Shown one piece after another: positions 8,246-16,121 of a DNA stretch of 42,172 bases. The notes beneath the pieces are model-generated. The model did not search any database. It worked only from the letters and a program-made list of their open reading frames with translations, and was not told where the DNA came from. The stretch's first letter is position 1. Each line of letters starts with the position of its first letter. Origin of the DNA: an uncultured Granulosicoccaceae bacterium (GTDB taxonomy: Bacteria > Pseudomonadota > Gammaproteobacteria > Granulosicoccales > Granulosicoccaceae); the NCBI GenBank assembly GCA_937927895.1, contig CALGKA010000021.1, positions 1-42,172 of the forward strand, read 5' to 3'. The position numbers and the translations under genes were made by a program.

Positions 8246-8683
8246 AAAAGCACGAGCATCTATTTCAAAGATGCTATCGGTATAACCGTCGGTTAGCACA
8301 GATTTTATATAGTCAGAAATAAACTCCTGACGTGAACCGGCGCGCTCAAATTGATACACATGCCTGCATTCGTGTCGCAGTAATGCTCTGTCGTAAGCAC
8401 CGTTTACTATTTCAATGCCATAGCCGATAGTTCTAGCATTTGCTTGCTCACCCAGCAGGCCAGTCTCACGACCAGCTGCCAACAACACGGGGTGCTCAGG
8501 CTGTGCTACTACATCTACGAACAACAATCGAATCTGCTCAGGGGCTTGCACACCCACAGCTCGTGCATCTTCAATTTCTACCAATGTCAGCTCACGACCT
8601 TCTGCAAGAATAGTCGCTTCAACGCCCAGCAACCATTCAACCGTTAATGGAACAAGGGGGCTTATGTCATTCCAATCACTCAT
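8234..8683 (-). CDS. Unknown protein with HECRH motif (possible zinc metallopeptidase-like fold)
   Basis: 149 residues, no signal peptide or membrane segment. The striking feature is LLRHECRHVYQFE near residue 100: an H-E-x-x-H core that in many families binds zinc and catalyses hydrolysis, followed by a Glu-containing helix (IFEIDARAFE) that could supply the third ligand. The N-terminal half is mixed alpha/beta with repeated acidic residues. I do not recognise the family. It lies 41 bases downstream of pgsA on the same strand, but a repeat-end remnant lies between, so co-transcription is uncertain. Confidence 0.65.
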   Translation of the reverse strand: MSDWNDISPLVPLTVEWLLGVEATILAEGRELTLVEIEDARAVGVQAPEQIRLLFVDVVAQPEHPVLLAAGRETGLLGEQANARTIGYGIEIVNGAYDRALLRHECRHVYQFERAGSRQEFISDYIKSVLTDGYTDSIFEIDARAFEAY

Positions 8684-8706
8684 TCAAAACGACTGCGGTT
8701 ATAGTA

Positions 8707-8723
8707 GTTATGGATGGACACTA
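8707..8723 (+). repeat. Remnant terminus of the MITE-like element
   Basis: GTTATGGATGGACAC followed by TA matches the terminal inverted repeat of the elements at 1-138 and 6918-7080 except for one missing T. No matching inner arm is recognisable, so this looks like a decayed or solo end. It lies between pgsA and the HECRH gene. Confidence 0.5.
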
Positions 8724-8724
8724 A

Positions 8725-9285
8725 TTAGCTATTTTTTACGGTGACCTTAAACGCCGCCATCAAATAATCAACCATTGACCATATTGTTAGTGCTGCCGCT
8801 ACATAGAGAGCAACGATTCCGATGTTATAGATAGGCAGGCCAAACATATCCACTTTATAAAGGAGCATCGCCAAAGCGGTAATTTGCAAAGTCGTTTTCA
8901 ATTTACCCAGGTAACTAACCGCCACTTTCGCACGGGTGCCAACATTTGCCATCCATTCGCGTAGTGCAGAGATAGTAATCTCTCGGCTTATAATGACAAT
9001 GGCTGGCAATGTGATCCACCAGCTTGATGCGTCTTCAACAATCAATATCAATACCGTTGCGACCATCAGTTTGTCAGCAACAGGATCAAGGAACGCACCA
9101 AACTCTGACTCTACATTCCACTTACGCGCGAGATACCCGTCAAGCCAATCTGTGATGGCTGCAATTAGAAAAATGGCACAACACAACGGCCGAGCCCATG
9201 GCGCCTTGAGATAAAACACCAGCACAATGACAGGCAACAGCACGATGCGAGCAAGAGTTAAAATTGTAGGTATATTAAGAGGCAT
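8725..9285 (-). CDS. pgsA: CDP-diacylglycerol--glycerol-3-phosphate 3-phosphatidyltransferase
   Basis: 186 residues. Inner-membrane enzyme making phosphatidylglycerophosphate, the committed step to phosphatidylglycerol and cardiolipin. The CDP-alcohol phosphotransferase signature runs from DWLDGYLAR to GAFLDPVADK (about residues 54-80), with all the acidic metal ligands visible. Several hydrophobic membrane helices follow. I start at the ATG at 9285 (MPLNIPTILTLARI), as in homologues; an upstream TTG at 9297 would add four residues. It lies 39 bases after uvrC in the order uvrY-uvrC-pgsA, conserved in many gammaproteobacteria. Confidence 0.95.
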   Translation of the reverse strand: MPLNIPTILTLARIVLLPVIVLVFYLKAPWARPLCCAIFLIAAITDWLDGYLARKWNVESEFGAFLDPVADKLMVATVLILIVEDASSWWITLPAIVIISREITISALREWMANVGTRAKVAVSYLGKLKTTLQITALAMLLYKVDMFGLPIYNIGIVALYVAAALTIWSMVDYLMAAFKVTVKNS

Positions 9286-9324
9286 GCTCGAAACCAACTG
9301 TTCTGACTGTTATGTTGTTATAGG

Positions 9325-11295
9325 TCATGTATTGCTGTCATGAAAAAAATCATACACTAGCTGCGCCAGATGCTTACTGATACCTGGAACATTAGCGATA
9401 TCTTCCTCACTTGCCAACTTTAATTCCCTAATCCCACCAAAATGAGTAAGTAATGCTTTTCTGCGCTTTGGACCCAAACCGCTTATATCTTCTAATACTG
9501 ATTTTCGCCGAATTTTAGATCTGGTTGCACGATGCCCGGCCACCGCATAGCGATGGGCTTCATCACGTATTTGCTGAATTAGATGCAAAGCGGGGGAATC
9601 GTGGTTCATATGGATCTCCCTGCCCTGACGACAAAGCAATAATGATTCCTCACCGGGCCTACGCGCAGGCCCTTTTGAAACCCCGACTATTTGCATATCT
9701 GCCTCAAGCTGCAAACCACTAATAACTTCCTGTGCAATGTTAACTTGTCCTTTGCCTCCATCGATAAACAATACCTCCGGAATTCGTTGCTGTTCCTTAA
9801 TGAGGCGAGTATAGCGCCGTGTGAGTGCCTGCCTCATAGCAGCATAATCATCCCCCGGGGTAATGTCACTGATCTTAAAGCGCCGATACTCTGACTTGAT
9901 CGCCCCTTCGACGCCAAATACCACACACGAGGCGGTGGTTGCCTCACCTGACAAATGGCTGATATCAAAGCATTCAAAACGATTAGGGAGCTCATCAAGC
10001 TCTAGAAGTTGGCGCAATTGATCTTGTCGTTCAGCCATTCCACTGCGTGATGCCAATCGCGCTTCCAGAGCAATTTTTCCGTTTTCGTAGGCGTTCTCCA
10101 GCCACCGCCTTTGTTCGCCGCGAACATTATGTGCAAACTCAACCTTGCTACCGACCCGTAAATGCAGTGCTTCTTGTATCAGTTCAGCGCCATCAATTTT
10201 GAATTGCGTGATGATTCGGTCTGGAACTTCATGTTGCAAATAGAACTGTGAAACAAAACTACTGACAACCTCTTCGGTAGTGGCGTCTGCCGGTGTCGAT
10301 GGAAAGAACGCTTTGTTACCTAGACTTAAACCATTGCGAATGAAGAATATTTGCACGCAGCTTTTTCCACTACTTTGGTAACAAGCAACAACATCAATAT
10401 TGCCTTTACCACTTTCAACATATTGTGATTGATTAACTGACTTAAGGTTTTTAATTTGATCACGTAGCCGTGCTGCAGTTTCAAATTGCAACGCGACAGA
10501 CGCAGATTCCATATCTGCAACTAAACCGGTTATTACTTCATTGGTCCTACCTTCCAGCACCTTTATGGTCATATCCACATCACGGCGGTAGTCTTCTGGT
10601 TCAATTAAACCGACGCACGGTGCGGTGCAACGGTTAATCTGATATTGCAAACATGGCCGCGATCTATTTTTAAAATAGCTATCTTCACACTGGCGAACCT
10701 TAAACAGCTTTTGAATAAATCGTAGCGATTTTTTAACCGCACCTGCATGCGGATACGGACCAATCGTTTTTCCTTGTTGTTTCTTACCACCTCGTCGGTA
10801 AGAAACACGCGGGTATTCCTGCTCTGTTGTGATGTGTACGAACGGGTAGCTTTTATCATCGCGTAACAATACGTTGTAACGTGGCCGCTTTTCTTTTATT
10901 AAATTGTTTTCAAGTATCAGTGCTTCTATTTCATTGTTGGTGACTGTTAACTCGACACCTGCAATTTGAGCAACCATAACCTTGGTTTTTGCAGAACCCG
11001 GGTCTTTCTGGAAATAGCTTGATACTCGTTTCTTTAGATTGCCGGCCTTACCAACATAGATGGTGTCACCAGTCTGATTTAACATCTGATAGACGCCCGG
11101 CCGTTGTGTGACGGTTTTTAGAAAGGCTTGCGGGTCAAACGCAGGAGGCGAGTCAGCGGGTACTTCAGATTCTGCCGACACTTCAGGCGGGGATTGTGGT
11201 TGCGTTTTTCGTGGCGACTCAAGCGCGGCTTGTTCGTCCGATTGTTGCTGCACGGAATCATCGGTGTTTTGCTCTTCTGAATTACCGACAGACAT
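9325..11295 (-). CDS. uvrC: Excinuclease ABC subunit C, with N-terminal extension
   Basis: 656 residues. UvrC makes the two incisions around a lesion after UvrAB recognition. The GIY-YIG nuclease lies at about 62-140 (GVYQML, TIYVGKAGNLKKRV), the UVR/UvrB-binding motif near 255-290, the RNase H-like nuclease with FDISHLSGE and FIDGGKGQ in the second half, and helix-hairpin-helix motifs at the C-terminus. The first 50 or so residues are Ser/Glu/Gln/Pro-rich and absent from E. coli UvrC, which starts close to the AFLKTVTQRPGVY region; no internal Met restores the short form. ATG at 11295 is chosen over a GTG at 11304. Confidence 0.95.
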   Translation of the reverse strand: MSVGNSEEQNTDDSVQQQSDEQAALESPRKTQPQSPPEVSAESEVPADSPPAFDPQAFLKTVTQRPGVYQMLNQTGDTIYVGKAGNLKKRVSSYFQKDPGSAKTKVMVAQIAGVELTVTNNEIEALILENNLIKEKRPRYNVLLRDDKSYPFVHITTEQEYPRVSYRRGGKKQQGKTIGPYPHAGAVKKSLRFIQKLFKVRQCEDSYFKNRSRPCLQYQINRCTAPCVGLIEPEDYRRDVDMTIKVLEGRTNEVITGLVADMESASVALQFETAARLRDQIKNLKSVNQSQYVESGKGNIDVVACYQSSGKSCVQIFFIRNGLSLGNKAFFPSTPADATTEEVVSSFVSQFYLQHEVPDRIITQFKIDGAELIQEALHLRVGSKVEFAHNVRGEQRRWLENAYENGKIALEARLASRSGMAERQDQLRQLLELDELPNRFECFDISHLSGEATTASCVVFGVEGAIKSEYRRFKISDITPGDDYAAMRQALTRRYTRLIKEQQRIPEVLFIDGGKGQVNIAQEVISGLQLEADMQIVGVSKGPARRPGEESLLLCRQGREIHMNHDSPALHLIQQIRDEAHRYAVAGHRATRSKIRRKSVLEDISGLGPKRRKALLTHFGGIRELKLASEEDIANVPGISKHLAQLVYDFFHDSNT

Positions 11296-11317
11296 TGTGA
11301 TCACGCTGCTTATTTGC

Positions 11318-11377
11318 CTAGTGGTTTAGCATCAATTGGTTTAGCATCAATTGGTTTCGCATCTAGTGGTCTAGCAC
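11318..11377. repeat. Four tandem 15-bp repeats between uvrY and uvrC
   Basis: Four units of exactly 15 bases, such as CAATTGGTTTAGCAT, starting at 11318, 11333, 11348 and 11363, differing at a few positions. Read leftward they encode a five-residue repeat (Ala-Lys-Pro-Ile/Leu-Asp) that ends in TAA at 11312-11310, but a TAG lies a few codons upstream and no ATG, GTG or TTG start is in frame. It is either a fragment of a lost gene or an expandable spacer upstream of uvrC. Confidence 0.75.
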
Positions 11378-11415
11378 CAATCCAATGCTAAATAGCCAAC
11401 TGTAGTGTATGCCTT

Positions 11416-12072
11416 TTACCTTCGCTCACCAACAAAGCCGCTTTTTAAGCCAATCTGAAGGAGATCATTAAAAGAATCTATGCGCAATTTTTCAAACGCG
11501 CGGCGCTTGTAGGTGCTGACTGTTTTGGTACTTAATAATAGCATCTCACCCACTTCAATTGGCTTGTGGCCAGTCATTAACAAAAGCAGTACCTGCAGCT
11601 CACGGCGAGACAAGATATCGAGAGGATCCGGCTTTCCACCGGAACTTAAATCTTCTAGTGCCGCCTGGGATGCGATTTCTTTTGAAAGGTAAGTGCCGCC
11701 CTGCATAACACTCGCTATAGCAAGACTAACCTCATTAGTCGCAGATGATTTAGTCATGTAGCCACGAAGACCAGCCTGCAAAACCACTCGAGCATTCGGA
11801 CGTTCTGAGAGACCGGTCAGAACAATGATCCGCATGTTTTCATCTACCTGCAGCAAGCGCAAAGCAGTGGTAAGACCATCCATACCGGGTAGCCCGATAT
11901 CCATAAATATAATATCGAAGGGACGCTCATTTACTAATGCAAGCGCCTGCTCACCTGAGGTGGCTTGCTCGACCTTACCGACAATCTTTTCATTTTCGAA
12001 GATCATCCTCAAACCAGCGCTTACCAGGTCATGATCTTCTACTAATAGAATATTAAGTGGTTGTACTTCCAT
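11416..12072 (-). CDS. uvrY: LuxR/FixJ-type response regulator of the UvrY/GacA group
   Basis: 218 residues. The receiver domain (about 5-120) has the acidic pair at 12-13 (VEDHD), phosphoacceptor Asp58 (IIFMDIGLPGMDG) and the conserved Lys in GYMTKSS. The LuxR-type helix-turn-helix (about 150-215) contains LSRRELQVLLLL and TVSTYKRRAFEKL. Its position immediately upstream of uvrC and pgsA is the conserved place of uvrY/gacA, the regulator that drives CsrB/RsmZ-type small RNAs in answer to the BarA/GacS kinase. That regulon is known for the family and not shown here. The kinase is not in the window. Confidence 0.9.
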   Translation of the reverse strand: MEVQPLNILLVEDHDLVSAGLRMIFENEKIVGKVEQATSGEQALALVNERPFDIIFMDIGLPGMDGLTTALRLLQVDENMRIIVLTGLSERPNARVVLQAGLRGYMTKSSATNEVSLAIASVMQGGTYLSKEIASQAALEDLSSGGKPDPLDILSRRELQVLLLLMTGHKPIEVGEMLLLSTKTVSTYKRRAFEKLRIDSFNDLLQIGLKSGFVGERR

Positions 12073-12237
12073 AAAGCTCTTGAGCCGCTACTACTTGCTT
12101 GTTCAAGTTTAAAGCATTAAAGGCGAAGCATGATTAAACTAACACCATACATTTAGCATTGAGAAAGGTCTTTCCCTGGCGCTCTTGCTTAAACTTAGGA
12201 ATCATATTTTAGCGTGTCCCCCATTCACATACCACAC

Positions 12238-13206
12238 CTAAAAAGTAATTAGAGCGGCACCCCATGTGAATCCACCCCCAAAACCTTCAAGTAATAACTT
12301 CTCACCTGTTTTTATACGACCATCTCTGACCGCCACATCCAGCGCTAACGGTATAGATGCCGCTGAAGTATTGCCGTGATCCTGGACCGTCACAACGACC
12401 TTATCTAAGGTCATTGAGAGCTTTCTCGCCGTGGCTTTTATGATTCGAAGGTTGGCCTGGTGCGGTACCAGCCAATCGATTTCCGTTTTATCCAGGTTAT
12501 TGGCGATCAATGCTTCATCAGCGACTTCGGCGAGCTTGGATACCGCCATGCGAAACACTTCACTACCACGCATTTGCACATAAGCCTGCTGCTGCATTTC
12601 AGCATAGCCACGAGAAATACCCTCTGGCACATGCAGTAGTTCCGAGTAGCTGCCATCAGCATGCAAGTGCGTGCTATGTATGCCTGGAGCATCTGAAGCC
12701 TGTAGCACAACAGCCCCCGCGCCATCGCCAAACAACACACACGTGTTGCGATCCTCCCAGTTCAGTATGCGCGAGAAAGTCTCCGCCCCTACTACTAATA
12801 CATTAGTGGCACTACCCGCCCTAATATAGGTATTAGCAACACCTAAAGCATAGACAAATCCTGCACATACTGCTTGAACATCAAAGGCGGGACATGCGTT
12901 AGTGATTTTTAAGCGGTGTTGAAGTAAACAAGCGACACTTGGAAACACACAATCGGCGGTAGTGGTTGCTACCACTATTAGGTCTATATCGTTTGAGTTA
13001 ATACCTGCCGCATCTATAGCATTGCGCGCAGCTTTCTCTGCCAGATCACAAGTGGTTTCGCTATCTGCTGCGATATGTCGGCGTTCTATGCCAGTGCGCT
13101 CTCGAATCCACTGGTCTGTGGTATCGACCATTTTTTCCAGATCAGAATTTTCCAGCACCTTCTCAGGCAAGTAGCTGCCAGTGCCGATAATTCTCGCGTG
13201 CTTCAC
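12238..13206 (-). CDS. fabH: Beta-ketoacyl-ACP synthase III
   Basis: 322 residues. It condenses acetyl-CoA with malonyl-ACP to start fatty acid synthesis. The catalytic Cys is residue 114 in [10 protein letters not shown], the His lies in VPHQANLRI and the Asn in DHGNTSAAS, completing the Cys-His-Asn triad. The C-terminal [16 protein letters not shown] matches the family end. It follows plsX by 22 bases in the yceD-rpmF-plsX-fabH order of E. coli. Here the cluster stops at fabH: the next gene leftward is uvrY, so fabD, fabG and acpP are elsewhere. Confidence 0.96.
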   Translation of the reverse strand: MKHARIIGTGSYLPEKVLENSDLEKMVDTTDQWIRERTGIERRHIAADSETTCDLAEKAARNAIDAAGINSNDIDLIVVATTTADCVFPSVACLLQHRLKITNACPAFDVQAVCAGFVYALGVANTYIRAGSATNVLVVGAETFSRILNWEDRNTCVLFGDGAGAVVLQASDAPGIHSTHLHADGSYSELLHVPEGISRGYAEMQQQAYVQMRGSEVFRMAVSKLAEVADEALIANNLDKTEIDWLVPHQANLRIIKATARKLSMTLDKVVVTVQDHGNTSAASIPLALDVAVRDGRIKTGEKLLLEGFGGGFTWGAALITF

Positions 13207-13228
13207 GGCAGCATTCTCAATTTACTGC

Positions 13229-14269
13229 TCAACTGGCCTGAACCTCGGATTCTGATTTTGATTCAGACTTGAGCATACTTGCTGTAGTAGAACTAATAAC
13301 GGCGACCAGATCTTCCTTTGCTTCAAGTCGCGCTACATTGATAGCATTTTCTATTGCCAGTGCATCCGCGCTACCGTGGCTTTTTATCACCAGGCCTTTA
13401 AGACCCAGCAAACTGGCACCGTTATAACTTCGTGGGTCTATACGCCCTTTTATCCTGTTAAGAACGGGTTTCGCTAAGAGAGCCATTAACTTAGACAGTG
13501 GTGTGCGGGTAAACTCTTCGCGCAGGAAAGACCGGATAAGAGATGCAACACCTTCAGAAGCCTTAAGCGCGACGTTGCCAACGAAGCCATCTGTTACAAC
13601 AACATCAGCCTCGCCAAGATAAATTTGATCGCCTTCAACAAAACCAATGTAATTTATCTGCGCATCTTGCAGCAATGCATCAGCCTCTTTTACCAACTCA
13701 TTGCCTTTTATATCTTCAGATCCGATATTCAACAAACCAACACGCGGCGACGCCTTAGCACCTACAACGCTTGCGAGCGCTGAACCCATAATGGCAAACT
13801 GAAATAATTGCGCTGGCGTGCAATCGACGTTAGCGCCCAGATCGAGCATTTGTACCGGACCATGAACATTGGGTATGGAGGTACAGATTGCCGGTCGGTC
13901 GATACCGGGAAGTGTTTTTAGTACAAACTTTGCGGTGCCCATTAGTGCCCCGGTATTGCCACAGCTCACGCATGCGTGAGCTGTGCCGTTATGTACCAGA
14001 TTAATTGCTACACGCATTGAAGAATCTTTCTTCGTACGCATAGCTTGAGCTGCGGAGTCTTCCATTGTGACTATCTCTGAAGCATGCTGCACAGAGAGTC
14101 GCTCATGGCTTTTGTTTTTTAGTAGCGGCGTGAGAATTGCCTCATCGCCGACTAAGACCATCTTGAGATCTGAATGTGAATTCAGCGCCGAAACCGCTGC
14201 AGCTACAGTAGTTTCAGGGCCATGGTCGCCACTCATGGCATCTAGTGCGATCGTTACCGATGACAACAT
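13229..14269 (-). CDS. plsX: Phosphate acyltransferase PlsX
   Basis: 346 residues. It converts acyl-ACP to acyl-phosphate for phospholipid synthesis by PlsY. The N-terminus IALDAMSGDHGPE and the segments VSCGNTGALMGTAKF, LDLGANVDC, VVTDGFVGNVALKASEG and GLLGLKGLVIKSHGSAD are family hallmarks. It is a soluble, membrane-associated protein with no signal. The C-terminal 20 residues are Ser/Glu/Lys-rich. It lies between rpmF (83-base gap) and fabH on the same strand. Confidence 0.96.
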   Translation of the reverse strand: MLSSVTIALDAMSGDHGPETTVAAAVSALNSHSDLKMVLVGDEAILTPLLKNKSHERLSVQHASEIVTMEDSAAQAMRTKKDSSMRVAINLVHNGTAHACVSCGNTGALMGTAKFVLKTLPGIDRPAICTSIPNVHGPVQMLDLGANVDCTPAQLFQFAIMGSALASVVGAKASPRVGLLNIGSEDIKGNELVKEADALLQDAQINYIGFVEGDQIYLGEADVVVTDGFVGNVALKASEGVASLIRSFLREEFTRTPLSKLMALLAKPVLNRIKGRIDPRSYNGASLLGLKGLVIKSHGSADALAIENAINVARLEAKEDLVAVISSTTASMLKSESKSESEVQAS

Positions 14270-14352
14270 TTAACTGGTCACAGTTGGCAATTTGCCTGTG
14301 TTGTACTTACGTGTACGTGGAACTTAAGTGGCGGTTAGACGTGAGCAAAATG

Positions 14353-14553
14353 CTACTCGTCTTCGTCGTCTTCAATTTCAACTACGGTATCAATCACTTT
14401 ACGACCACGGTAGTAGCCTTCAGGTGATACGTTGTGGCGCAAGTGAACTTCACCAGTGGTTGGATCAGTAGATAACGCAGGGCTTTTTAGTGCGTCATGT
14501 GAACGACGCATGCCACGACGTGAACGGGTAACTTTGTGTTTTTGAACAGCCAT
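14353..14553 (-). CDS. rpmF: 50S ribosomal protein L32 with acidic C-terminal tail
   Basis: 66 residues. The start [21 protein letters not shown] and the [17 protein letters not shown] segment are diagnostic of L32. E. coli L32 ends soon after the GRKVI block at 56 residues in total; here a tail of about ten residues ([10 protein letters not shown]) follows, unusually acidic for an rRNA-binding protein. The zinc-binding Cys pairs of some L32 forms are absent. I take the ATG at 14553 rather than one five codons upstream because the conserved N-terminus begins there. It is flanked by yceD and plsX in the standard order. Confidence 0.95.
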   Translation of the reverse strand: MAVQKHKVTRSRRGMRRSHDALKSPALSTDPTTGEVHLRHNVSPEGYYRGRKVIDTVVEIEDDEDE

Positions 14554-14605
14554 GTAGGCGCTCTCCAAGTTGTTTTACAGCAAAAAAATAGTTTTATAGC
14601 AAAAA

Positions 14606-15142
14606 TTATTTCAGTAATTCATCCAACCCTTTAAAAGGATTGTGTGTTCCTGCCGGCGCTTCTTTTTCACCGGGCTTTTCAGCAGCCTGATTGCGTAAAG
14701 CGGCTATGACCGCTGGATCACAATCTGACTCGTCTTCATGTATTACCCTCGCGGGTAATTGCAGTATGAGTTCATCTTCGATGAAATCAACCACGTGAAT
14801 GTCATCGCTGTCCCCCATAACTACCGGGTCTATTTCTTCTGGCAGTTCCGCCGCATCAGCCTCCGAGGCAATAAACACCAGCGAGAACTGACTTGTCAGT
14901 TCACTAGCCAATGCCTGCAGACAACGCTGACAAGACAAATTAACGTTACTAGTCTGAGTCCCTGTCGCCACCGGCAGCCTGTCTTCCGTCCAACCAAATT
15001 TCGCGTCAATCACCACATCACCTGAATCGTCAGCCAAGATGGCAGAAAATCGAGCAAAATGGGATACTGGCAAGGTGATTTGAGTGGCTCGGCCAGAGCG
15101 GGCTAATTCGGCAGGATTGAATCGTGTAGGAAGCTTATCCAT
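14606..15142 (-). CDS. yceD: YceD/DUF177 protein, 23S rRNA accumulation factor family
   Basis: 178 residues. The family core includes LSCQRCLQAL (about residue 68), whose Cys pair is typical of DUF177, and the end DIHVVDFIEDELILQLP followed by HNPFKGLDELL, the usual C-terminus. YceD is needed for normal 23S rRNA processing or accumulation in bacteria and chloroplasts. It is the first gene of the yceD-rpmF-plsX-fabH operon. A strong sigma-70-like promoter ends only ten bases before the ATG. Confidence 0.92.
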   Translation of the reverse strand: MDKLPTRFNPAELARSGRATQITLPVSHFARFSAILADDSGDVVIDAKFGWTEDRLPVATGTQTSNVNLSCQRCLQALASELTSQFSLVFIASEADAAELPEEIDPVVMGDSDDIHVVDFIEDELILQLPARVIHEDESDCDPAVIAALRNQAAEKPGEKEAPAGTHNPFKGLDELLK

Positions 15143-15151
15143 AAACCCTCA

Positions 15152-15180
15152 ATTGTATTAGTCTTTGCCCGATTAGTCAA
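15152..15180 (-). promoter_or_regulatory. Sigma-70-type promoter for yceD-rpmF-plsX-fabH
   Basis: Read leftward: TTGACT (15180-15175), a 17-base spacer, and TACAAT (15157-15152). Both hexamers are close to consensus. The expected transcription start, 6-8 bases downstream, falls within about three bases of the yceD ATG at 15142, which would give a nearly leaderless mRNA unless a second upstream promoter is used. Confidence 0.6.
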
Positions 15181-15227
15181 AAATCACGCATAACTTATTT
15201 GTCATATCAAAGCGCCAAGCAAAATCA

Positions 15228-15809
15228 ATGAATTCCAACGTTATCCTAGCCTCTACCTCCCGTTATCGTGCCGAACTATTGCAGCGGCTACACATTGAAT
15301 TTGAGCAAAAGGCACCAATTTGTGACGAAACACCCCTCAAAGACGAACCCGCCTTAGCGCTGGTAGCCAGGTTAGCTGTAGGCAAAGCCGTATCCATCGC
15401 CGAACAACACCCCGAAAGCCTGGTAATAGGCTCAGACCAGGTCGCCTGCTGCCAAGGCCAAATAATAGGCAAACCCAACGATCACAGCACCGCCATTCAG
15501 CAACTCAACACCCTAAGCGGCGAGACCATAGAATTCCACACCGGCCTGTGCGTAATGAAGCACCAAACAAACCAAGCCCTAAAAACCGTAGTCACCACCA
15601 GTGTAGTCTTCAAAACCTTAACCCCGGAACAAATAGAACGATACCTACAAACCGATAAACCCTACGACTGCGCCGCCAGCTTCAGATCAGAAGGTTACGG
15701 CAGCACAATAGTTGAACGAATCACAACCGATGACCCCACCGCGTTGATCGGTCTGCCGATTATTACTGTAGCGAATTATTTAAATCAGTTGGGGATGTCG
15801 CTGCCTTAA
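15228..15809 (+). CDS. yceF: Maf-family nucleotide pyrophosphatase, YceF type
   Basis: 193 residues. The N-terminus ILASTSRYRAELLQRL is the Maf signature (S-x-S-x-x-R-x-x-L-L), followed by the catalytic-site segment LVIGSDQVA and the conserved IIGKP. E. coli YceF hydrolyses 7-methyl-GTP and may police modified nucleotides. The head-to-head position against yceD matches E. coli and supports the YceF rather than the YhdE subgroup. The gap to yceD is 85 bases and contains the yceD promoter. A stretch of A/C-rich codons in the middle differs a little from neighbouring genes. Confidence 0.92.
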   Translation: MNSNVILASTSRYRAELLQRLHIEFEQKAPICDETPLKDEPALALVARLAVGKAVSIAEQHPESLVIGSDQVACCQGQIIGKPNDHSTAIQQLNTLSGETIEFHTGLCVMKHQTNQALKTVVTTSVVFKTLTPEQIERYLQTDKPYDCAASFRSEGYGSTIVERITTDDPTALIGLPIITVANYLNQLGMSLP

Positions 15810-16121
15810 AGCGTATAGATAGAATAGTTTGCGAGCGTGTTCTTTTGGAAGTGATAGAGTAATTCTAGCTTCCCGGCTTTAGAGTCCCACGCCTACGCTT
15901 GTGGGTTACCGTAAAAGATTACGCACATGGCTTGAGTTTGAAACAGTGTTCTTTATGAGGCTAGAGAATAAGTAAACTTTACAGTTCTTTAGTCCCTCGC
16001 TAACGCTGGCGGGCTTCCAAAGAAGATAACAAACACTCTTTCCAAATAAAGGCGGCCGGCAGGCAAAGCACGTCAGCCGTCCGCAGGACTAGTCAAAGCG
16101 ACAGCCGCCTGCAAGGCAAAA
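15810..16121. other. Convergent intergenic region yceF/pgpA with palindromes and a GC-rich hairpin
   Basis: 312 bases between two converging genes. It holds two REP-like palindromes (15883-15910, 15990-16018) and, between them, a block at 15907-15930 resembling the inner arm of the MITE-like element (18 of 21 positions against GTAAAAGATTGCGCACCTGG extended by one base). Next to pgpA is a GC-rich segment, 16051-16116, with imperfect direct repeats (16064-16084 and 16094-16112) and complementary ends GGCGGC/GCCGCC that could form a long stem. I saw no gene. Confidence 0.6.
15883..16018. repeat. Two diverged REP-like palindromes
   Basis: AGTCCCACGCCTACGCTTGTGGG (15883 on, followed by TTACC) and AGTCCCTCGCTAACGC (15990 on, continuing to GGCGGGCTTCC) belong to the two sequence types that fill 19836-21471. 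Both face the same way here and the spacer between them is unrelated to the array modules. Confidence 0.65.

Noticed and set aside
11310..11400. Small peptide gene encoded by the 15-bp repeats
   Set aside because: The frame has an upstream stop and no ATG, GTG or TTG start; it is kept only as a repeat.
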